From positions 1 to 64,000 of the forward strand of contig NZ_LNZC01000027.1 in assembly GCF_001467535.1 (NCBI RefSeq): a stretch of 64,000 bases of DNA. The letters run 5' to 3'. Below are positions 27,594 through 38,955 of the stretch, one piece after another (within the stretch, counting starts at the first letter, position 1; the number at the start of each line of letters is the position of its first letter). A program made the position numbers and the translations under genes. The stretch comes from Legionella worsleiensis (GTDB lineage: Bacteria; Pseudomonadota; Gammaproteobacteria; Legionellales; Legionellaceae). Below the pieces are notes generated by a model. It did no database searches, was not told where the DNA came from, and worked only from the letters and a program-made list of their open reading frames with translations.

Positions 27594-28556
27594 ATGCTGC
27601 AGATTTTAAAAAAAGGATTCATTATTTCATTTTTGACGCTCTTGATAACTACCGTTTATGCAGATCCTTGGTTTACAGGTCCTCTATTGGCTCCCGCAGG
27701 GCATACTATTCCTAATGGTCACACGAATCTTGAAATTTATGACACCAATGTCTTTATCAATGGCTCTTTTGATGAAAATGGTAATTTTATTCGTAGCCCT
27801 ATGTTCAGCTCCCTAAGAGGAAGCACAATTCTTACTCACGGCTACACTGAATGGCTTGACGTACAATTAACTACTCCTTATCTTTTTAACAACACACGTG
27901 GCGTTCATTCTAATCGATTGGGTGATACCTCTATTGCGGGTGGATTTCAGCTTCTGGAACAAAAAAAAGCACTCAATAGAATTGATCTTCGTCTTTTGTT
28001 AAAAGAGACCATCCCAACTGGACGATATGATAATCTAAACCCTCTACTCAAGGGCACTGATGCTACAGGGCTTGGTGCTTACAGGACTCAAATTGCTCTG
28101 GATTTCCAGTATTTGCTGCCATTACTTCAAACTCATTACTTACGCACCCGGTTTATTGTATCTCGTAATTTCGCCAGCTGGGTTAATGTGGACGGTCTTA
28201 GCACTTTTGGCGGCACAGTCAATACTCACGGAAAAGTAAGAGTTGGAGCCGATACCTCCGTTGATTTTGCATTTGAATATACTTTAACGCAAAACTGGGT
28301 TGCCGTGCTTGAAGGCAATCTGAGTACTGGACAAAATACACGCTTTAGAGGGATTTACGATATTGACGATCAAGGAAATCCCCTGCTCGATGGAGACATT
28401 GGTGGCGGTACTTTTATCTCAAGATCTCTTGCACCAGCAATTGAATATAACTTCAGCAAAAATGTAGGTATCATTAGTGGTGTCTGGTTTGCGGTAAGCG
28501 GCAGAAATACGTCTCGCTTTACCACGTACATGATAGCACTCAATCTGTTTTGGTAA
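27594..28556 (+). CDS. putative outer-membrane beta-barrel protein
   Basis: A 320-residue exported protein with a signal peptide (ILKKGFIISFLTLLITTVYA, cut before DPWFTG). It is rich in alternating polar/hydrophobic strands with aromatic girdles, and closes with a terminal strand ending in ...ALNLFW, a C-terminal Phe/Trp typical of BamA substrates. It resembles the MetA/phenol-degradation transporter superfamily in containing GDTSIAGGFQLLEQ and LLLKETIPTGRYDN. The start at 27594 is the one that begins the signal peptide. Function unknown. It ends 21 bases before kup. Confidence 0.65.
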   Translation: MLQILKKGFIISFLTLLITTVYADPWFTGPLLAPAGHTIPNGHTNLEIYDTNVFINGSFDENGNFIRSPMFSSLRGSTILTHGYTEWLDVQLTTPYLFNNTRGVHSNRLGDTSIAGGFQLLEQKKALNRIDLRLLLKETIPTGRYDNLNPLLKGTDATGLGAYRTQIALDFQYLLPLLQTHYLRTRFIVSRNFASWVNVDGLSTFGGTVNTHGKVRVGADTSVDFAFEYTLTQNWVAVLEGNLSTGQNTRFRGIYDIDDQGNPLLDGDIGGGTFISRSLAPAIEYNFSKNVGIISGVWFAVSGRNTSRFTTYMIALNLFW

Positions 28557-28577
28557 TCAAAAAAGGCATGAATCAGC

Positions 28578-30455
28578 ATGGAAAAAAACACTAAATTGTC
28601 ATATGGCTTGACCCTCGGTGCCCTTGGGGTTGTTTACGGGGACATAGGAACAAGCCCACTGTACGCCTTAAAAGTTACCTTAGCTGATTTGCCCATAACC
28701 CAGCTTACTGTGTTAGGCGTTTTATCGCTTATATTTTGGTGTTTGATTATCATTATTTCATACAAATACCTTAGTATTGTGTTTCGAGCTGATAATGATG
28801 GTGAGGGAGGTATACTGGCACTCCTTGCTCTGATGAAACACAAAAGCACCCGTTATGAACCGCTATTTTATATAGTCGCTATTTTCGGTGCCGGCTTATT
28901 ATTGGGGGATGGAATGCTCACCCCTGCTATTTCAGTCATTAGTGCCGTTGAAGGCCTGAGTACACTTTCTCATAGCTTTACCCCTTATATCCTGCCAACT
29001 GCTTGTATCATCCTTATCTTATTGTTTCTGATTCAATCACGGGGCACTGAAAGTATTGGATATCTCTTTGGTCCATTGATTTTAGTCTGGTTTCTAACCA
29101 TAGCCATATTAGGCGTAATTCAAATTATTCAATTACCTTTAGTACTTGAGGCAGTAAACCCTTATTTTGCTGTTTCTTTTTTGCATCATGAAGGATGGCG
29201 AGGATATTTGTTATTAGGTGGAATCTTTCTGGTCATGACAGGCGGGGAGGCACTTTTTGCTGATATAGGTCATTTTGGTAAGGCACCAATAAGAACTGGC
29301 TGGTTTGTTGTAGTACTACCTTGTCTGCTGCTTAACTATTTCGGTCAGGGTGCCAATTTATTGGCTCATCCCGAATCCATCAGCAACCCATTTTACATGA
29401 TAGCCCCAAGCTGGTTTTATTTGCCCTTGATCATTATTGCCACTTTCGCCACCATCATTGCGTCGCAGGCAGTAATTTCGGCAACCTTTTCATTGACAAA
29501 ACAGGCTGTACTACTCAGTTTATGCCCGCGAATTCCCATCATCCAAACATCCAGAAAACATTCAGGTCAAATTTATGTGCCGCAAATTAACTTTATTTTG
29601 TTTGTTGGCACCATGCTTTTTGCCCTGACCTTCACTACCTCCGAAAATCTCGCACACGCTTACGGGATTGCCGTTAATATCGACATGCTTTTGGTTGATG
29701 CCATGGTAGCTTATGCTGCTGTATCCATTTGGAATTGGTCAGGACTAAAGGTATTTTTTATCTTCGGTTTGTTCATTTTAATAGATTTTGCGTTTCTTGG
29801 AGCTAACGCCCATAAGTTTCTGACCGGAGGCTGGGTTCCTGTTGTGTTTGCCTTATTTATCGCTTTTGTCATGTACACCTGGAGATACGGCTTGGAGTAT
29901 TTGAGAAATAACTTCTATTTAAACAAAGAAGATATTTCAAAAATATTAAAACAACTGCAATACAAAAGTCTGAATCAACTACCTGGTGTTACTGCAATTT
30001 TCATCACTGATGTCTATGACAAAAGCGGCGGAAGCTTTCTGCACTTCTTAAAACTAAGCCGTTCTGTGCCTGAAAACGTGCTTATTGTAAATTATATTGT
30101 TGAAACTATTCCCTATGTACATTACAGCCAACGTTATGAAATAAGCTGTCTTGACGAGCGAGTATGTAAATTGACGCTGCATTATGGATTTATGGAAACC
30201 ATCTCGCTCCCCAGAGCTTTAGAAAAAGCCAACGAAAAAAACCTGTTACCGTTCAAATTAAACGTTGAGCATGCCACCTACATGGTCGAAATACCTAATG
30301 TTATGGCTTCAAAGTCAAAAAGATCTTTAGCATTTTACACTCAGGAACGATTATTCGCATTTTTAATGCGCAATTACTCTGCCAATCTCAATATTGAGTT
30401 TTTTAAATTACCCTATAACAGAACCATAGCTATAGGTACTTATTGTATTTTATAA
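28578..30455 (+). CDS. kup: low-affinity potassium uptake protein Kup
   Basis: A 625-residue K+/H+ symporter of the KUP/HAK family in the inner membrane. Helix 1 carries the signature GALGVVYGDIGTSPLYA, followed by NDGEGGILALLALM and GDGMLTPAISVISAVEG (helix 3), twelve helices up to about residue 430, then a cytoplasmic domain of about 190 residues. Length is normal. Legionella genomes usually carry several kup copies, so I cannot say which one this is. Confidence 0.95.
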   Translation: MEKNTKLSYGLTLGALGVVYGDIGTSPLYALKVTLADLPITQLTVLGVLSLIFWCLIIIISYKYLSIVFRADNDGEGGILALLALMKHKSTRYEPLFYIVAIFGAGLLLGDGMLTPAISVISAVEGLSTLSHSFTPYILPTACIILILLFLIQSRGTESIGYLFGPLILVWFLTIAILGVIQIIQLPLVLEAVNPYFAVSFLHHEGWRGYLLLGGIFLVMTGGEALFADIGHFGKAPIRTGWFVVVLPCLLLNYFGQGANLLAHPESISNPFYMIAPSWFYLPLIIIATFATIIASQAVISATFSLTKQAVLLSLCPRIPIIQTSRKHSGQIYVPQINFILFVGTMLFALTFTTSENLAHAYGIAVNIDMLLVDAMVAYAAVSIWNWSGLKVFFIFGLFILIDFAFLGANAHKFLTGGWVPVVFALFIAFVMYTWRYGLEYLRNNFYLNKEDISKILKQLQYKSLNQLPGVTAIFITDVYDKSGGSFLHFLKLSRSVPENVLIVNYIVETIPYVHYSQRYEISCLDERVCKLTLHYGFMETISLPRALEKANEKNLLPFKLNVEHATYMVEIPNVMASKSKRSLAFYTQERLFAFLMRNYSANLNIEFFKLPYNRTIAIGTYCIL

Positions 30456-30464
30456 GACAATAAA

Positions 30465-30506
30465 GCAGTACGTGGTTGACCTCAGTGGGTGTCATCCACG
30501 TACTGC
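30465..30506. terminator. perfect 11-bp inverted repeat after kup
   Basis: GCAGTACGTGG (30465-30475) and CCACGTACTGC (30496-30506) form a perfect 11-bp stem with a 20-base loop, 9 bases after the kup stop. There is no T-run, so it may be a factor-independent stop of lower efficiency, an mRNA 3' stabiliser or a protein-binding site. Confidence 0.45.
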
Positions 30507-30629
30507 ACTGATGGTACTTATAATTCTTTCAATTTGCGATGCTTCAATGATTCATCGTCTCCCAGGGAATTGTGATCGCAGCCTCAACCAATTCATGCTA
30601 AAATTTTTGATTTATTTAAAGGATAAAAT

Positions 30630-31571
30630 ATGTGGTTTAATAATGCTCTTATATATCAATACCAATTGGACGAGGACTGTGATTTAAATGCTTCTTTGGC
30701 CGAAGAAAGTCTTAAGCCATGTCCACCACATGCACGATTTATATACGGATGGCTTCCCGCATTTGCTGATGAAATGGTTCATGAAGTTTCAGGCAGCGCT
30801 CTAATATGTATGGGAAAAGAAGAGCGAATATTGCCTCGCGGGGTTATCAATAAAATGCTCGAAGAAAAAATTCAAATGATTGAAACCCAACACGGTCGTA
30901 CTGTAAAACGCGCCGAAAAATCACAATTAGCAGAAGATCTGGAATTTGAATTACTCCCCAAGTCCTTTTGTATCCAAAAAAGACTGCTTGCAATTCTTGA
31001 TACGGTTAATAAACACATTATCATCAATGCCTCGAGTAATAATCAGGCCTCTCAACTAACCTCACTCTTAAGAAAATCAGTTGCAGGAATTACGATAGAA
31101 CCGCTGACTCACACAGAAAATCTGGCACTCCGATTTGCCGAATGGATTCATTCACCGGAAACTTTACCTGGTGATTTCCAATTAGCGTCTGATTGTTTGC
31201 TCTTTTCACTTGATGATGAAAAAAAACGAATACACTGCAAAGGCTACGAACTACCCGCCGAAGAAATTCTTACTCTACTGTCTCAAGGAATGGCAACTGC
31301 TGAAATTTCTTTGATATGGAAAGAACGAATTCAATTTACTCTAACCCATGATTTTACCTTTAAAAAATTAAAAAGCCTTGATTATCTGATTGATGACTTT
31401 AATGAAATTAAAGGTCTTGAAGAGGATTACCAACGTCAGGATGCTGCTTTAACCCTTTTGAGTGGTGAATTAAGAGAGCTAACAAATGATCTGTTGAAAG
31501 CATTAGCGCCGTCTTCCAGTTCAACTCAGTCGGAAGAAGAGGAAGAAACTCAAGAAGAGATAATCGCTTAA
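30630..31571 (+). CDS. rdgC: recombination-associated protein RdgC
   Basis: A 313-residue nucleoid-associated protein that forms a DNA-encircling dimer and restrains RecA. Recognised by MWFNNALIYQY at the start, CPPHARFIYGW and LPRGVINKMLEEKI (residues about 70-84), and the ALRFAEWI...GDFQLASDCLLF and HCKGYELPAEEI stretches. The Ser/Glu-rich tail (TQSEEEEETQEE) is an extension. AAAGGA lies 7 bases before the ATG. Confidence 0.93.
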   Translation: MWFNNALIYQYQLDEDCDLNASLAEESLKPCPPHARFIYGWLPAFADEMVHEVSGSALICMGKEERILPRGVINKMLEEKIQMIETQHGRTVKRAEKSQLAEDLEFELLPKSFCIQKRLLAILDTVNKHIIINASSNNQASQLTSLLRKSVAGITIEPLTHTENLALRFAEWIHSPETLPGDFQLASDCLLFSLDDEKKRIHCKGYELPAEEILTLLSQGMATAEISLIWKERIQFTLTHDFTFKKLKSLDYLIDDFNEIKGLEEDYQRQDAALTLLSGELRELTNDLLKALAPSSSSTQSEEEEETQEEIIA

Positions 31572-31591
31572 ATGTAACTCGTCTTAAACAA

Positions 31592-31616
31592 CCAGGGGAG
31601 CATTAAGCTCCCCTGG
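31592..31616. terminator. bidirectional terminator between rdgC and bamD
   Basis: Perfect 10-bp stem CCAGGGGAGC / GCTCCCCTGG with an ATTAA loop, between two convergent genes. It lacks a strong T-run but is GC-rich and stable. Confidence 0.65.
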
Positions 31617-31622
31617 ATTCAT

Positions 31623-32396
31623 TCAGGAAGTAACACGTACCATATCAGAGGTGTGATAGGTTGCTTTATATACCGCCAATGCATCCTCAGCTGCTTTGTT
31701 AAGTCCTAACGCTCTGTTGGCATCATACATAATGACTAACGCTTGTTGTGCACTCGGGGCTTGAGGGTAATTTTTTACCAAATAGTTAGCTCGTTCTATG
31801 GCAGCAACATACATTTTACGTTTGAAATAATAATGAGAAACATTAAGCTCGTGCTGAGCAAACATGTTGCGCAAATAGATCATCCGTTGCAAAGCATTGG
31901 CTTTATACTTACTGTTGGGGAATTTTTGAATTAATGTTGCAAAATCAAGAAAGGCCTGAGTTTGAGTACCCGGATCACGCCATGATTCATCCATAGGCAA
32001 GACCTTGGCAAAAACACCACGAGTTTGTTGGAAATTAGCTAATCCCCTCATGTAATAGGCATAATCAACATTTTTGGCACGGGGATAAAGGTGAATAAAA
32101 CGCTCTGCGGTAGCAGCGGCAGATGGATAATCCTCATTCTGGTAATAAGCATAAATTAAATCCATCTGTGATTTTTCTGTGTAATCGCTAAAAGGATACA
32201 TAGACTCCATGGCTTCAAGCTGCTTTGCTGCGGTTGCGTATTCCTCTTTACGTAATGAGTTCTTTGATGCAGAGTAAAGCTGTTTAGCGGTCATCCCTTT
32301 ATAAGGATTTTTTTCATCATCGTCCTGATTCCACTTAGCGCAAGAAGACAAGGCAATGACTAAACTGATAAGGAACACTATTTGAAATCGTTTCAT
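31623..32396 (-). CDS. bamD: outer-membrane assembly lipoprotein BamD
   Basis: A 257-residue lipoprotein of the BAM complex that folds beta-barrels into the outer membrane. It has a signal peptide with lipobox ALSSC (Cys19), then TPR helices starting with GMTAKQLYSASKNSLR and including the conserved ESMYPFSDYTEKSQMDLIYA and FIHLYPRAKNVDYAYYMRG stretches. Length is that of E. coli BamD (about 245). AAAGG before the ATG. It is essential in most Gram-negatives. Confidence 0.95.
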   Translation of the reverse strand: MKRFQIVFLISLVIALSSCAKWNQDDDEKNPYKGMTAKQLYSASKNSLRKEEYATAAKQLEAMESMYPFSDYTEKSQMDLIYAYYQNEDYPSAAATAERFIHLYPRAKNVDYAYYMRGLANFQQTRGVFAKVLPMDESWRDPGTQTQAFLDFATLIQKFPNSKYKANALQRMIYLRNMFAQHELNVSHYYFKRKMYVAAIERANYLVKNYPQAPSAQQALVIMYDANRALGLNKAAEDALAVYKATYHTSDMVRVTS

Positions 32397-32624
32397 AAAC
32401 TACACCTTTTATCGTATCTGCCGAATTAACAGCAGTAACTGGGAAATTGGGGACATTATACCTAGGACATACTCATTTGCGAACACTCTCTCAACGATTC
32501 TTTAAACAAATTATCAATAAGATAAGACCGGATTGTTTTAATCGCTTTACTTTGTCACAGGACAACAAAAATTTCAAAAAATATTTGCAAAACAGCGAAT
32601 GTTAGGATAGTATTCACACCAGTC

Positions 32625-32712
32625 GGAGAGGTGGCAGAGCGGTCGAATGCGGCGGTCTTGAAAACCGTTGAAGGGCAACCTTCCCAGGGTTCGAATCCCT
32701 GCCTCTCCGCCA
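32625..32712 (+). tRNA. tRNA-Ser (anticodon TGA)
   Basis: The 88-base sequence folds as a class II tRNA with a long variable arm. It has a 7-bp acceptor stem GGAGAGG / CCTCTCC, discriminator G, and encoded CCA at 32710-32712. The anticodon loop is CTTGAAA, with TGA at 32659-32661, reading UCN serine codons. The T-arm contains GGTTCGAATCC. Confidence 0.96.
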
Positions 32713-32782
32713 AACTCATCACCTACCTTCCTATCAAATTAATAATTTTAAGCACAGTACCAAAACCAGGTCATTTTATTTT

Positions 32783-32829
32783 TTTCAAAAAAAAACACTA
32801 TATTGAATAATACATTCAGATATAGTGTT
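32783..32829 (-). terminator. rho-independent terminator of pyrG-kdsA
   Basis: On the minus strand a 10-bp stem AACACTATAT / ATATAGTGTT, with an inner TGAAT/ATTCA extension, is followed by nine T residues. It starts about 60 bases after the kdsA stop. Confidence 0.82.
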
Positions 32830-32887
32830 GTTAATGGATGCGTGGTACTGTAAAAATGGAAAAAGCACTTTGATGCTTACTCAATAA

Positions 32888-35358
<2,471 letters not shown>

Positions 35359-35498
35359 TCAAAATGCCGAATCCACCAAATTGGCTCTAAATTAAATTTG
35401 CATGTAAACGGGATTTAATTCTACCAAAGTGAAAATATAAATAACAGAAATTTTAACTAAATTAATAACTGCCCGTTACTCTGTAGCGTATTAAAACC

Positions 35499-35969
35499 TT
35501 ACTGGAGTTGCTGACTCAACAAATACATTTCAACAGCACAATCAGCTGCATCTCTTCCTTTGTGGCCATGAGTTCCACCGAGACGATCCCAGGCCTGCTC
35601 TTCATTTTCAGTAGTTAAAACACCAAAAATAACCGGAATTTCGTAATCAAGCATAACACTTTGGCAGCCCTGACTGACTTGTTCACAAACGTAATCATAA
35701 TGAGTGGTTTCACCACGAATTACAGCGCCTAAGGCAATAATAGCATGAACCTGTCTGGTTTTGGCTAATAATTGAGCGACAAGAGGAATTTCCACAGCGC
35801 CAGGAACTTCAACCAAGGTAATATCATTGGGTTTGAAACCTAGTTCAGCCAAACGATCCAGGGTTCCCTGCTTCATAGCAGTGGTAATTGCCTCATTAAA
35901 CGTGCTGACCACTACCGCAATAGGGAATGGACTCTTTAATTCGGTATAATGTGCTTTAATTAACTTCAT
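35499..35969 (-). CDS. ribH: 6,7-dimethyl-8-ribityllumazine synthase
   Basis: RibH condenses the ribityl-aminouracil intermediate with dihydroxybutanone phosphate to lumazine and forms an icosahedral shell. The 156-residue protein has VVVSTFNEAIT, the EVPGAVEIPLVAQLL helix and the phosphate-binding ALGAVIRGETTHYDYVC. I start at 35969, where AGGA lies 5 bases upstream; the ATG at 35975 would add two residues. It is the last gene of the rib operon, 1-7 bases after ribBA. Confidence 0.95.
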   Translation of the reverse strand: MKLIKAHYTELKSPFPIAVVVSTFNEAITTAMKQGTLDRLAELGFKPNDITLVEVPGAVEIPLVAQLLAKTRQVHAIIALGAVIRGETTHYDYVCEQVSQGCQSVMLDYEIPVIFGVLTTENEEQAWDRLGGTHGHKGRDAADCAVEMYLLSQQLQ

Positions 35970-35976
35970 TTTCATC

Positions 35977-37182
35977 CTAATCTATAGCCAACAAATGCCC
36001 AAGCTTTTGTTTTTTTGTTATTAGATAACCACGATTTTCATCTGTAGGTTCCATCTCCAGAGGAATACGCTGAGCATTAATCCCATAATGTTCCATAGCT
36101 GAAATTTTCAAAGGATTATTCGTTAACATACGTATTGAATCAATACCTAAATGTTTCAATATCTGATAGGCAATCGCATAATTGCGATCGTCTGCTGGCA
36201 AACCCAGTTGCAAATTAGCCTCAACAGTATCCAACCCCTCTTCCTGTAAAGCATATGCTTTAAGCTTATTAGCCAATCCAATGCCTCTTCCTTCCTGTCG
36301 TAAATAGATAAGTGCGCCCCCTTCTGCAGCAATTTGGGTAAGTGACGCTTTAAGCTGATTGCCACAATCACATTTACACGAACCAAATACATCTCCGGTA
36401 ATGCACTCTGAGTGGATTCTAACCAGAGGAACACGATTTCCATAAACTGGCGGTTTGACCAAAACAAAATGTTCTGCGCTGTCCAGCTCATTTTCAAAAA
36501 CCGTCATATCAAAAAGACCATAATCTTTTAAAGGAATAGTGGTAGTTGCTGCCGCAGTAACCAGCTGTTCATTTTTAATACGATATTCAACCAGATCTTT
36601 AATAGTGACCAGAGGAATTTGATGCTTTTCAGAAAAAACCATCAACTCATCCCGCCGACTCATAGTACCGTCTTCGTTAATAATTTCACAAATGACTGCG
36701 GCAGGAGTTAAACCAGCCATTCTGACCAAATCAACACTACCCTCAGTTTGACCTGTTCGCTCCAGTACGCCCTTCTTTCGCGCACGCAAGGGAAACACAT
36801 GCCCCGGAGAAATAATATCAGCAGGCCCGCTGTGCGGATCAATGGCAACTTTGATAGTATGAGCTCTGTCTTGCGCTGAAATACCCGTTGAAACACCTTG
36901 AGCTGCTTCAATTGAAACGGTAAACGCAGTGCCATAGGGTGATTTGTTGTTATGCGCCATCATGGGAAGTTGAATTTTTTCAATTAATTCCTCAGCCATA
37001 GGCAAACAAATCAAACCACAACCAAAGCGTGACATAAAATTGATTGCCTCTGGGGTGGCAAATTCAGCGGCCATGACTAAATCACCTTCATTTTCCCTGT
37101 CTTCATCATCCATAAGAATAATCATTTTACCCGCTTTGAGTATTTCCATTGCCTCGTCAATACCGATCAATGAATGCTTCAT
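35977..37182 (-). CDS. ribBA: bifunctional DHBP synthase / GTP cyclohydrolase II-like RibBA
   Basis: A 401-residue fusion. Residues 1-205 are dihydroxybutanone-phosphate synthase (ILMDDEDRENEGDLVMAAE, acid cluster, and SPGHVFPLRARKKGVL). Residues about 206-401 are GTP cyclohydrolase II (VRIHSECITGDVFGSCKCDCG with the three zinc cysteines, then YLRQEGRGIGLANKLKAYALQ). Both active sites look intact. Together they feed both branches of riboflavin synthesis. The ATG overlaps the ribE stop by 4 bases (ATGA), indicating coupled translation. Confidence 0.96.
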   Translation of the reverse strand: MKHSLIGIDEAMEILKAGKMIILMDDEDRENEGDLVMAAEFATPEAINFMSRFGCGLICLPMAEELIEKIQLPMMAHNNKSPYGTAFTVSIEAAQGVSTGISAQDRAHTIKVAIDPHSGPADIISPGHVFPLRARKKGVLERTGQTEGSVDLVRMAGLTPAAVICEIINEDGTMSRRDELMVFSEKHQIPLVTIKDLVEYRIKNEQLVTAAATTTIPLKDYGLFDMTVFENELDSAEHFVLVKPPVYGNRVPLVRIHSECITGDVFGSCKCDCGNQLKASLTQIAAEGGALIYLRQEGRGIGLANKLKAYALQEEGLDTVEANLQLGLPADDRNYAIAYQILKHLGIDSIRMLTNNPLKISAMEHYGINAQRIPLEMEPTDENRGYLITKKQKLGHLLAID

Positions 37183-37793
37183 TTCTCTACCTCATAGTTC
37201 AACTTCCCGGCAATTTGAAGCTGATGAGCAACAATACGGGTAAGATAATCAAATTCTATATTTACCTGCTGCCCCACTCGTAACGTTCTTAACGAGGTAT
37301 GTAGCAAAGTGTGGGGTACCAGCATTAGTTTAATGGACTGGTTTATTACCTCGTTAATGGTCAGACTTACTCCTTCCACAGTAATACTGCCTTTGGGTAT
37401 TAAATAAAACAGGGAGTCAACAGCAAATCCATCTACTTCCATTTCAACATATTCGTTCATTGGTTTAATTGATTTTATCACAGCGGTACTTTCTACATGA
37501 CCAGTCACATAATGACCGCCAAAACGAGTTGCTGCCATCATGGATCGCTCAAGATTTACCAAATCGCCCAACAATAAACGCCCTAAAGTAGTTATTTTTA
37601 ATGTTTCAGGTGATACATCAAAATGCAAGTTTCCACATTCAGAGGATAATAAGGTAAGGCATACGCCGTTAACCGCAATGCTTTCACCAACCTCTAAATG
37701 CTCATAAGTTGATGAAATAATCAGCTTGTTCCCCCATTCACCTTCATGGTTTGCAAGCACCTCTCCTGTTTTTTCAATAAGACCAGTAAACAC
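37179..37793 (-). CDS. ribE: riboflavin synthase alpha chain
   Basis: A 204-residue enzyme that dismutates two lumazines into riboflavin. I assign a GTG start at 37793. It gives the family's standard N terminus (fMet-FTGLIEKTGEV), is preceded by a perfect AGGAGG 4 bases away, and shares one base with the ribD stop (TAGTG). Two homologous barrels, each with a VNGVCLTL / VEGVSLTI motif, and GHYVTGHVE in the linker region. Some authors call this gene ribC. Confidence 0.95.
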   Translation of the reverse strand: MFTGLIEKTGEVLANHEGEWGNKLIISSTYEHLEVGESIAVNGVCLTLLSSECGNLHFDVSPETLKITTLGRLLLGDLVNLERSMMAATRFGGHYVTGHVESTAVIKSIKPMNEYVEMEVDGFAVDSLFYLIPKGSITVEGVSLTINEVINQSIKLMLVPHTLLHTSLRTLRVGQQVNIEFDYLTRIVAHQLQIAGKLNYEVEK

Positions 37794-38905
37794 TAAACCT
37801 CCTGCCAATCGATACATGCTATCATATTATCACCCATTTCGTGCCAGGAAACTTGATGTTTGCGGTCAAATAGTTCACTGTTTTGATAAGCACAAATGGC
37901 TTTAGTACCCAAATATACAGGAACGATGTACAAATAAGTCCTGTGAACCAAACCTTCCTGATGTAAGGCACTAAAAATTGCTCCCCCGGCTTCTACCCAA
38001 ACATCATGGTACCCCTGTTCTCCCAAGTGAGTGAGAACAGAATTTAAATCCAGTCGTCCTGATTTTAAAGGCGTGGCGTGATAGGTACTGTTAGGATAGG
38101 GAAAACATGAGTGGTGCAAATGAGGGGATTCTGCGCCTGTTTTTAGCCCTTTCTTATCTGCACTAACCCCCGGAGCACCGTAATAAATATGGCAGTGACT
38201 GGCCTTGGAAAAAATTAAAGCCTCTTTTGGCAAACTGAGGTCACGGTCAATAATAGCTACTGGTTTTGCCAGCTCCTGATCAATAAAGCGGGCATTCATT
38301 AGAGGATTATCAGCTCTCACGGTATTTGAGCTGGTTAATATAACATCACTGGTTGCACGCATTTTGTGAGTAAATTCATAACATAAAGAATTCGAGAGCA
38401 TGATACGCTCATGATTCATTAGTCCTATTTTGCCATCCAAAGTCTGAGCCATCTTTACCGTAACCCTGGGTCTGCGAGTTAAAATCCAATAAGCATAGCT
38501 TTGGTAAAATTCATCAATTTCGGGTAAAGGCAAATGCGTTACCTTAATGCCATGAGCTTCTAAAAGAGCAGTGGAATTATTTTCGGCAACAATAGGATTA
38601 GGATCTTTAAAAGAAAAATACACCTGTTCTATGCCATGATTGATAATCGCATTGACACAGGGAGGCGTTTTTCCCCAATGATTACATGGTTCCAGAGTAA
38701 TATATAAACTAACCCCTGGCGTTTTAGGGGGAAATTGTGCTAACAATAGTTGTTCGGCATGTGGCAAACCTGCACCCCTATGCCAGTCCTGTGCTATAAT
38801 CGAGCCATTTCGCACAGCTACTGCGCCAACGCTAGGATTGGGCGCACAAATCCCCTGACCTAGTTTGGCTTGTTTAAGTGCCGCAAGCAAAAACTGTTCG
38901 TGCAT
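37793..38905 (-). CDS. ribD: bifunctional deaminase/reductase RibD
   Basis: A 370-residue enzyme performing the second and third steps of riboflavin synthesis. The N-terminal zinc deaminase (residues about 1-145) has HAEQLLLAQ and LEPCNHWGKTPPC. The C-terminal NADPH reductase has VTVKMAQTLDGKIG and the GQ/DVWVEAGGAIFSALHQEGLV stretch. It is the first gene of the minus-strand operon ribD-ribE-ribBA-ribH. I see no FMN riboswitch in the short 50-base leader shared with the divergent protease gene. Confidence 0.95.
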   Translation of the reverse strand: MHEQFLLAALKQAKLGQGICAPNPSVGAVAVRNGSIIAQDWHRGAGLPHAEQLLLAQFPPKTPGVSLYITLEPCNHWGKTPPCVNAIINHGIEQVYFSFKDPNPIVAENNSTALLEAHGIKVTHLPLPEIDEFYQSYAYWILTRRPRVTVKMAQTLDGKIGLMNHERIMLSNSLCYEFTHKMRATSDVILTSSNTVRADNPLMNARFIDQELAKPVAIIDRDLSLPKEALIFSKASHCHIYYGAPGVSADKKGLKTGAESPHLHHSCFPYPNSTYHATPLKSGRLDLNSVLTHLGEQGYHDVWVEAGGAIFSALHQEGLVHRTYLYIVPVYLGTKAICAYQNSELFDRKHQVSWHEMGDNMIACIDWQEV

Positions 38906-38955
38906 TGATTAACCACCTTTTAAAGATGTACGAATGATAACAAATTATTCAATTT

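Noticed and set aside
30472-30687. 71-codon frame between kup and rdgC.
   Set aside because: It spans the hairpin and runs into rdgC in another phase, with no ribosome-binding site or recognisable protein features.
38906-38955. Possible FMN riboswitch before ribD.
   Set aside because: The leader shared with the divergent protease gene is only 50 bases, too short for the conserved RFN fold, and none of its motifs are visible.
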